DNA from: Synechococcus sp. BSA11S
GTDB taxonomy: Bacteria; Cyanobacteriota; Cyanobacteriia; PCC-6307; Cyanobiaceae
DNA length: 64,000 nucleotides
NCBI RefSeq assembly: GCF_014224355.1
Contig: NZ_VNWP01000006.1
Span: 62,001 to 126,000, forward strand
Direction of reading: 5' to 3'
Positions 58,494 to 64,000 of this stretch are shown piece after piece. Both the position numbers and the translations under genes were made by a program. How positions within the stretch are numbered: position 1 is the first letter of the stretch; every line of letters starts with the position of its first letter. The notes beneath the pieces were generated by a model. That model did not search any database and was not told the origin of the DNA. It was given only the letters and a program-made list of their open reading frames with translations.

Positions 58494-60425
58494 GTGAGCA
58501 GCCCGCGTCCGGTGCTCCCTCTCTGGCCGGAGGGTGATCCTGCTGTCCTGGCCGCAGCACCGTCCCAGCCGGAGGCCTCCGACTCCCCGACCCCGACCGG
58601 GGAGGGAGGATTGCTGCGCCGACTGGTGCGCCCCTCCGACCCCCCGCCGACTTACAGCGAACTCCTCTCCCTGATCCGCGGAGGCACGGTCAAGGAGCTG
58701 GAACTCTCCCCCAGGCAGCGGGAGGTTCAGGTGGAGTTCAAGGACGGCCGCAGCACCCGGGTGCCCGTCTTCGCCAACGATTCGCTGCTACTGCGCACAG
58801 CCGAGCAGAGCAGCGTTCCGCTCACCGTTCGCGATGACCGCCAGGACGAGGCCGCCGCGGGGCTGCTGGTGAACGTGCTGCTGGTGGTGCTGCTGCTGGG
58901 TGGTCTCACCCTGCTGCTGCGCCGCTCCTCCCAGGTGGCCAACAAGGCCATGGGCTTCGGCCGCAGCCAGCCCCGCCTGCAGCCGGAGGGCTCGGTCAGT
59001 GTGCGTTTCGAGGATGTGGCCGGCATCAATGAGGCCAAGGCCGAACTGCAGGAGGTGGTCAGCTTTCTGCGTCAACCGGAGCGTTTCACCGCTCTTGGAG
59101 CCAAGATCCCCAGGGGAGTGCTGCTGGTGGGCCCCCCGGGCACCGGCAAGACTCTGCTGGCCAAGGCGATCGCCGGAGAGGCGGGGGTGCCCTTCTTCTC
59201 GATGGCGGCCTCGGAGTTCGTGGAATTGTTTGTGGGGGTGGGCGCCAGCCGGGTGCGTGATCTGTTCAAGCGGGCCAAGGAGAAGGCCCCCTGCATCATC
59301 TTCATTGACGAGGTGGATGCGGTGGGGCGCCAGCGGGGCGCCGGCATCGGTGGTGGCAACGACGAGAGGGAGCAGACCCTCAACCAGCTGCTCACCGAAA
59401 TGGATGGATTCGAGCAGAATTCGGGGGTCATCCTGATTGCGGCCACCAACCGTCCCGATGTGCTGGATGTGGCCCTCACCCGGCCGGGGCGCTTCGACCG
59501 TCAGATCCAGGTGGATCTTCCCGACCGACGTGGCCGCGAAGCCATCCTGGCGGTGCATGCCCGCAGCCGCCCCCTCGATCCTTCCGTGTCGCTGAGCAGC
59601 TGGGCGGCGCGCACGCCTGGCTTCTCCGGTGCCGACCTGGCCAATCTTCTCAACGAGGGAGCCATCCTCACCGCCCGTCGCCATCGCAGCAGCATCGATG
59701 ATCAGTCGCTCAGTGATGCCCTTGAGCGCATCACCATGGGCCTGGCGGTGGCGCCCCTGCAGGACAGCGCCAAGAAACGGCTGATCGCGTATCACGAGGT
59801 CGGCCACGCCCTGCTCAGCTGTCTGGTTCCCCATGCCGACAGGCTCGACAAGGTGACCCTCCTGCCCCGTTCCGGTGGGGTCGGCGGTTTTGCCCGCACG
59901 ATGCCGGATGAGGAGATCCTCGATTCAGGACTGATCAGCAAGGCCTACCTTCAGGCCCGGCTTGTGGTGGTCATGGGCGGTCGTGCCGCCGAGCTGGTGG
60001 TCTTCGGTCCCAGTGAGATCACCCAGGGGGCCTCGGGGGATCTGCAGATGGCCACCCGCATCAGTCGTGAGATGGTCACCCGCTACGGCTTCTCCACCCT
60101 GGGTCCCGTCTCCCTTGAGGGAGATGGCGGTGAGGTGTTCCTGGGCCGCGATCTGATCCACACCCGCCCCAGCTACGCCGAATCCACCGGCCGTCAGATC
60201 GATCTTCAGGTGCGGCAACTTGCGGAGCAGGCGCTCGAGCAGGCTCTGGCCCTGCTTCGGCCCAGGCGTGTCCTGATGGATGAGCTGGTCGACCAGTTGA
60301 TCGAGCAGGAAACCCTGGGAGGCGATGCCTTCCGGGCGATCGTGGATCGCTTCGAATCCACCGGAGCGCTTCGCGCCGAGTCCGGCTCCGCCACAGCGGC
60401 CCTGCCCGTGGCGGGCCACGCCTGA
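58494..60425 (+). CDS. ftsH: FtsH-family AAA+ zinc metalloprotease lacking an evident first membrane helix
   Basis: From GTG 58494 the protein has 643 residues. A single membrane helix is seen (123-142, [20 protein letters not shown]). Then come AAA motifs Walker A GPPGTGKT (213-220), Walker [16 protein letters not shown], the second region of homology [10 protein letters not shown], and protease motif HEVGH (434-438). The FtsH extracytoplasmic segment is present ([20 protein letters not shown]), but the usual N-terminal helix is missing. A longer frame to 58353 gives a hydrophobic start only because it is antisense to Lys-rich rpmF. GTG 58446 is an alternative. Confidence 0.9.
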   Translation: MSSPRPVLPLWPEGDPAVLAAAPSQPEASDSPTPTGEGGLLRRLVRPSDPPPTYSELLSLIRGGTVKELELSPRQREVQVEFKDGRSTRVPVFANDSLLLRTAEQSSVPLTVRDDRQDEAAAGLLVNVLLVVLLLGGLTLLLRRSSQVANKAMGFGRSQPRLQPEGSVSVRFEDVAGINEAKAELQEVVSFLRQPERFTALGAKIPRGVLLVGPPGTGKTLLAKAIAGEAGVPFFSMAASEFVELFVGVGASRVRDLFKRAKEKAPCIIFIDEVDAVGRQRGAGIGGGNDEREQTLNQLLTEMDGFEQNSGVILIAATNRPDVLDVALTRPGRFDRQIQVDLPDRRGREAILAVHARSRPLDPSVSLSSWAARTPGFSGADLANLLNEGAILTARRHRSSIDDQSLSDALERITMGLAVAPLQDSAKKRLIAYHEVGHALLSCLVPHADRLDKVTLLPRSGGVGGFARTMPDEEILDSGLISKAYLQARLVVVMGGRAAELVVFGPSEITQGASGDLQMATRISREMVTRYGFSTLGPVSLEGDGGEVFLGRDLIHTRPSYAESTGRQIDLQVRQLAEQALEQALALLRPRRVLMDELVDQLIEQETLGGDAFRAIVDRFESTGALRAESGSATAALPVAGHA

Positions 60426-61406
60426 TCAGGTGAAGCGGATGTCGAGGCTGCGCAGGTAGGTGTGCAGGGCGGCGTCCTGGATCGGCAGCAGCAAGGCATC
60501 CTCACCGCTTTCGTTCACATGGCCGTGCCAGTGGCCCGGCGGTGTAACGAACGCGGCACCCGGCTCCCACTCCATCCGCACGGGGTTGCGGATCGTACCG
60601 TCGGGATTGAGCTCTGGCCCCGAGAGGGTGGCGCAGCCCGGTGCGCAGGCGATCACCAGATCCAGAGCCACCGACTGGTGACGGTGGGGGGGCTGCACGG
60701 CTCCCGCTGGCACCAGCCCGTACATCGCCCAGAGGGTGTGGGTCACGGTGCGGCTGTCGGGAAGATCGCTGTTGGCCAGCAGCAGGCTGAGTCGGTTGCT
60801 GCGGGCGCTGCTGGGATCCGCGGCCAGGGCGGCCAACTCCCGGCGCAGCCATTCGCCGGGGTAGTGGGTGGCCTCGAAACGGGCACGATCGGGGCTGACC
60901 CCCAGGTGGCTGAGCAGCGGCGCGTCGTGGACCCAGTAGAGAACGCTCTCTTCACAGGCTTCGAGCTGGGCGGCCTCGCCGCAGGGGAGCACGAACAGAT
61001 CCCCCTGGCTCCAGGCCTGATCGATCCCTCCACCCAGAGCGCCCGCCGGCCTCCGGCAGCGTCCGGCGCCGCGCCAGACATAAAACAGAAAGCTGGTGGC
61101 ATTGGCACCGGCGGCGACCGACTCCCCGGCCAGGATGCGGATGAAGCTGGCGCTCAGGGCCGGGCTGGTGGCCGGACCCTGACAGCCAAGCTCACGGCTG
61201 AGATCAAGAGGAAGGATCGCACTGGGGCCGCTGGCGTGCAGCTCGGGTCCCCAGCGACCTTCCGGTATCGGTTCGGTCAGTCCACGCCGAACGGGATTGG
61301 CCGCCTGGCGGTAGTCGAACAGCTGGGCCTTGCCTGCAGGCGCCATCGACAGGACAGCGCTTTCATCAGGCCGGAGGGCCACAGGAGCTTCAGGAGCCTG
61401 GGTCAT
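60426..61406 (-). CDS. Bicupin protein (gentisate dioxygenase-like)
   Basis: From ATG 61406 this is a 326-residue two-cupin protein. The C-terminal cupin has a metal-type motif (AVQPPHRHQSVALDLVI) and a later His in TPPGHWHGHVN. The N-terminal cupin (ATSFLFYVWRGAGRC, QGDLFVLPCGEA) lacks obvious His ligands. This resembles gentisate/1-hydroxy-2-naphthoate dioxygenase-like proteins, but no ring-cleavage pathway is nearby. Its stop abuts the ftsH stop exactly (palindrome TGATCA, 60423-60428). It lies downstream of the MoaD-like and thrC genes in the same direction. Confidence 0.75.
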   Translation of the reverse strand: MTQAPEAPVALRPDESAVLSMAPAGKAQLFDYRQAANPVRRGLTEPIPEGRWGPELHASGPSAILPLDLSRELGCQGPATSPALSASFIRILAGESVAAGANATSFLFYVWRGAGRCRRPAGALGGGIDQAWSQGDLFVLPCGEAAQLEACEESVLYWVHDAPLLSHLGVSPDRARFEATHYPGEWLRRELAALAADPSSARSNRLSLLLANSDLPDSRTVTHTLWAMYGLVPAGAVQPPHRHQSVALDLVIACAPGCATLSGPELNPDGTIRNPVRMEWEPGAAFVTPPGHWHGHVNESGEDALLLPIQDAALHTYLRSLDIRFT

Positions 61407-61472
61407 GAATCCAGCTGTGGATGGTGGAGGAGAGCCTATGGAGGCCAACCCTCCGGTTGTGGGCTTGCAGAA

Positions 61473-61748
61473 TCAGCCGCCGGCCACGGCGGGCACGATG
61501 CTCACCTCATCGCCGTCGGCCAGGGCTGTGGCCTGGTTGTCGAGGAATCGGATGTCCTCGCTGTTCACGTACACGTTCAGGAAGCGCCGCAGCTTGCCGC
61601 TCTCGTCGGTGAGCCTGGCGAGGATGCCGGGGAAGCGGCCTTCCAGGGCCTGGAGCAGCCCGTCGACGCTGGTGGCCTCGAGTTCAACGCTGGATTGATC
61701 CGCGGTGAATTTCTGCAGGGGGGTGGGGATCAGGACCTGAATTGCCAT
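61473..61748 (-). CDS. MoaD/ThiS-family sulfur-carrier-like protein
   Basis: This 91-residue ubiquitin-fold protein starts at ATG 61748 ([20 protein letters not shown]). It has the MoaD/ThiS core ([52 protein letters not shown]) and ends exactly in Gly-Gly. The exposed Gly-Gly is the site of thiocarboxylate formation in sulfur carriers. It is placed 69 bases downstream of thrC, not in a molybdopterin or thiamin cluster. A sulfur-carrier role tied to amino-acid synthesis is possible. Confidence 0.88.
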   Translation of the reverse strand: MAIQVLIPTPLQKFTADQSSVELEATSVDGLLQALEGRFPGILARLTDESGKLRRFLNVYVNSEDIRFLDNQATALADGDEVSIVPAVAGG

Positions 61749-61817
61749 GGCGGATGGGGAGTGCGGCGGCAGCCGCAAAGTAAGGAAGGTGGTCGGGAGC
61801 GGAGCCCAGGTGACTCT

Positions 61818-63119
61818 TCAGACCCCGATCGGTTCCCAGCTGGCACGATGCAGTGACTGGGCCCGCTCCCAGGCGGCATTGAAGCTGGCGAGCTGGGGCT
61901 CGATCGTGAGCGGTTCGCCCACGGAGGAGGCCACGGCTTCGGTGGTCTTGAGGCCGTTGCCGGTGATGTAGGCCACGGTGGTTTCGCCGGAGTCGATCTT
62001 GCCCTGCTCCACCAGCTTCTTGAGCACCGCGATGGTGGTGCCCCCGGCGGTTTCGGTGAACACGCCCTCGGTTTCGGCCAGCAGCTTGATGCCGTCGATG
62101 ATCTCCTGGTCGCTCACGGCGGAGATCGAGCCCTTGGAGCGGTTGGCGATGTCGATGGCGTAGGGGCCGTCGGCTGGGTTGCCGATGGCGATCGACTTGG
62201 CGATCGTGTTGGGCTTCACCGGGGTGATGAAGTCGCGGCCCTCGGCGAAGGCCTGGGCGATTGGAGAGCAACCCTCGGCCTGGGCACCGCTGAAGCGCAC
62301 CGGCTTCTCGTCGACCAGGCCCACCTTGATGAATTCGTCGAAGCCCTTGCGGATCTTGGTGAACAGGGAACCGGAGGCCAGCGGCGCCACGATGTGATCC
62401 GGCAGCTGCCAGCCGAGCTGCTCGATCACTTCGTAGCCGAGGGTCTTGGAGCCCTCTGAGTAGTAGGGGCGCAGATTGATGTTCACGAAGCCCCAGCCGT
62501 AGGTGTTGGCCACCTCGGAGCAGAGGCGGTTCACCTGGTCGTAGTTGCCCTTCACCGCCATCAGGGTGGGGTTGTAGATCAGCGTGCCCAGCACCTTGCC
62601 CATCTCCAGATCACTGGGGATGAACACGCAGCACTCCAGGCCGGCGTGGGCGGCGATGGCGGCGGTGGAGTTGGCGAGGTTACCGGTGGAGGCACAGCTC
62701 ACCGTGGTGAAGCCGAGTTCGCGAGCGCGGGTGAGTGCCACCGACACCACCCGGTCCTTGAAGGAGAGCGTCGGCATGTTGACGCCGTCGTTCTTGATGT
62801 AGAGCTTCTTGAGTCCCAGGCGGCGGGCCAGCCGGTTGGCCTTGAGCAGTGGGGTGAAACCGGTGCCCACATCGATTGGGTCGCCTTCGATGGGCAGGAA
62901 TTCGCGGTAGCGCCAGATCGAGGTGGGGCCGGCCTCGATCGAGGCCCGGCTGACGCGGGCGCGAATGGCGTCGTAGTCGTAGACGACCTCGAGCGGCCCG
63001 AAGCAGACGTCTTCACAGACATGGCGGGCGCCGGCCTCGTAGGCGTGGCCGCATTCCTTGCAGCGCAGGCCCGTGAAGGTGGAACCTGAGAGGGCTGAGC
63101 GGGAAAGGGTGGCCGTCAC
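61818..63119 (-). CDS. thrC: Threonine synthase
   Basis: This PLP enzyme converts O-phospho-L-homoserine to threonine. The 433-residue protein starts MTATLSRSALSGSTFTGLRC with a zinc-ribbon-like CKECGHAYEAGARHVCEDVC. It then has VGTGFTPLLKANRLARRLGL, the PLP-Lys segment GVNMPTLSFKDRVVSVAL and CASTGNLANSTAAIAAHAG. The N-terminal Cys pattern is that of the long plant/cyanobacterial form. Upstream is a hairpin with a T-run (63172-63196) that could attenuate expression. A MoaD-like gene follows. Confidence 0.95.
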   Translation of the reverse strand: MTATLSRSALSGSTFTGLRCKECGHAYEAGARHVCEDVCFGPLEVVYDYDAIRARVSRASIEAGPTSIWRYREFLPIEGDPIDVGTGFTPLLKANRLARRLGLKKLYIKNDGVNMPTLSFKDRVVSVALTRARELGFTTVSCASTGNLANSTAAIAAHAGLECCVFIPSDLEMGKVLGTLIYNPTLMAVKGNYDQVNRLCSEVANTYGWGFVNINLRPYYSEGSKTLGYEVIEQLGWQLPDHIVAPLASGSLFTKIRKGFDEFIKVGLVDEKPVRFSGAQAEGCSPIAQAFAEGRDFITPVKPNTIAKSIAIGNPADGPYAIDIANRSKGSISAVSDQEIIDGIKLLAETEGVFTETAGGTTIAVLKKLVEQGKIDSGETTVAYITGNGLKTTEAVASSVGEPLTIEPQLASFNAAWERAQSLHRASWEPIGV

Positions 63120-63171
63120 GGTGGGACCCTGCGTTGAACATGGAGGCTAACAGCGCTGTCTGAGAGTCCAG

Positions 63172-63196
63172 TAAAAAGCCGACCTCGGAGATCGGG
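63172..63196 (-). terminator. Hairpin plus T-run in the thrC leader (possible attenuator)
   Basis: On the minus strand CCGATCT-CCG-AGGTCGG (one G-T pair) is followed by C and TTTTT, 53 bases before the thrC ATG. This is the only classical rho-independent signal I found. Nothing is coded on the minus strand upstream of it. It may therefore be an attenuator in the thrC leader, or it may block antisense read-through from the UPF0182 region. Confidence 0.5.
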
Positions 63197-63247
63197 TTAT
63201 GTGGAGGAATCGCCTGGCGTGGCCTTTCTGCCTAAGGTCACCTTGAA

Positions 63248-64000
63248 ATGACACCACCGATGCTGCGGCAACTGCGGCGCATTCCCTGGCCGTTGCTGGT
63301 ATCTGCGGCGGTGCTCACCCTCGCCACCACCCTTCTGCTGACGGCCCGTACCTGGGTGGAGTGGGAGTGGTTCACTCAGTTCGGCTGGGGCAGCGTGATC
63401 GTGCGTCGGTGGCTGCTGCAGGGCGCGGGACTCGTCCTGGGGCTGTCCCTGGGCGTGGGACTGCAGTCCTGGGTGGGATGGCTGTGGGCCAGGCCCGTGG
63501 TCGGAGAGGGCGAGAGATCCCGTTTCGCCCTGGCCCCTTTCCCCTATCTGCTGACGCTGATCGCGCTGGCGGCCGCCCAGATGCTGCCGTTGCTGCTGCT
63601 GCTGCGGCTGGCCCAGCGACTCCTTCTCAATCCCTTCGACCCGCATCGCCTGCATGGTCTGGTGGCCCTGGCGGACCTTTCCTGGCCGGCCGTGGCCTTG
63701 CTGGCCCCTCCAGTGCTGCTGGTCCTGCTGCGGGCGCCTCAGCGCGCGCCGCGGCTGCTTTCCGCCCTGGCCAGCGCCTTCGCCGCCGTGGCTCTGGCCA
63801 GGGGCTGGGGCTTCTGGTGCCTGGCCCTGATGGCTCCCGACACAGGGGTGAGTGAACCGATGCTCGGGGCGGACGTGAGTTTCGCCCTGGTGCGATTCCC
63901 CGCCCTGGCCTTCGGTCTCACCCTCGCTCTGAGCCTGGGCTGTGTCCACATGGCCGCAGCGCTCTGGGGACTGATGGCGCGTCCCCCCCAGCTCAGCGAC
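63248..64000 (+). CDS. UPF0182 family membrane protein (N-terminal part)
   Basis: The gene starts at ATG 63248 and runs off the right edge after 251 codons. It has about six membrane helices, for example WPLLVSAAVLTLATTLLL, GLVLGLSLGVGLQSWVG and FPYLLTLIALAAAQML. The UPF0182 segment GADVSFALVRFPALAFGL is present, and WTW-like WVEWEWFTQFGW lies after the first helix. UPF0182 proteins are large (~900 residues) membrane proteins of unknown function. Partial. Confidence 0.8.
   Translation, partial: MTPPMLRQLRRIPWPLLVSAAVLTLATTLLLTARTWVEWEWFTQFGWGSVIVRRWLLQGAGLVLGLSLGVGLQSWVGWLWARPVVGEGERSRFALAPFPYLLTLIALAAAQMLPLLLLLRLAQRLLLNPFDPHRLHGLVALADLSWPAVALLAPPVLLVLLRAPQRAPRLLSALASAFAAVALARGWGFWCLALMAPDTGVSEPMLGADVSFALVRFPALAFGLTLALSLGCVHMAAALWGLMARPPQLSD

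Overview
This is a core-genome segment of a high-GC picocyanobacterium of the Synechococcus/Cyanobium (alpha-cyanobacterial) type. The assignment rests on oxygenic-photosynthesis genes (psbY, psb30, acsF, ycf54, crtH, a plant-type ferredoxin), cyanobacteria-restricted families (ycf20/DUF565, DUF2996, DUF6761, UPF0182), the bicarbonate transporter bicA, type III glutamine synthetase, and a recC-recB-recD operon as found in marine picocyanobacteria. GC is high throughout. Genes are tightly packed, many start or stop codons overlap, and GTG/TTG starts are common. There is one tRNA (Lys-TTT). I see no rRNA, CRISPR array, insertion sequence, prophage or integrase, so the window is not an obvious genomic island.

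Layout. 1-6.8 kb: an exported-protein fragment, a ParB-like protein, an ABC exporter, an RRM protein, two small hypotheticals, a DeaD-type RNA helicase and a phosphomannose-isomerase-type cupin. 7-18.9 kb: glnN facing a four-base-overlap recC-recB-recD operon, then a PP2A-type phosphatase. 19-24.9 kb: a Nif11-like protein, ycf54-pdxJ, an acyltransferase, a BolA/monothiol-glutaredoxin pair and an OmpR-type regulator with a degenerate receiver domain. 24.9-31.4 kb: crtH, trmFO, psbY, a gamma-carbonic-anhydrase-like protein, tRNA-Lys and bicA. 31.4-38.4 kb: two secreted proteins (one with Asn-Arg repeats), a PfkB kinase, an L,D-transpeptidase, several tiny membrane proteins, a MAPEG protein, malic enzyme and ferredoxin. 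38.6-43.4 kb: pntA1-pntA2-pntB and an RhlE-type helicase. 43.4-52.6 kb: a long minus-strand block, zam(RNB)-ubiX-hypothetical-DUF2996-acsF-tldD-tldE-fmt. 52.6-64 kb: a split GDT1 pair with a YkgJ protein, psb30, recJ, a HAD-ycf20-glycerate-kinase operon, rpmF, an unusual ftsH, a cupin/MoaD-like/thrC cluster and the start of a UPF0182 gene.

Functional links. AcsF and Ycf54 belong to the same chlorophyll-cyclase complex and are both here, about 27 kb apart. BicA supplies inorganic carbon. The HAD-ycf20-GlyK operon fits 2-phosphoglycolate salvage. GlnN assimilates ammonium. PntAB, malic enzyme and ferredoxin handle redox balance.

The least conventional items are: a ThiS/MoaD-like protein with an exposed Gly-Gly end next to threonine synthase; an RNB-family protein whose catalytic motifs are replaced; an OmpR regulator without its phospho-acceptor Asp; an FtsH without a visible first membrane helix; and a recurring pattern of inverted repeats built over the stop codons of convergent gene pairs. 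Most of the window is ordinary core genome.
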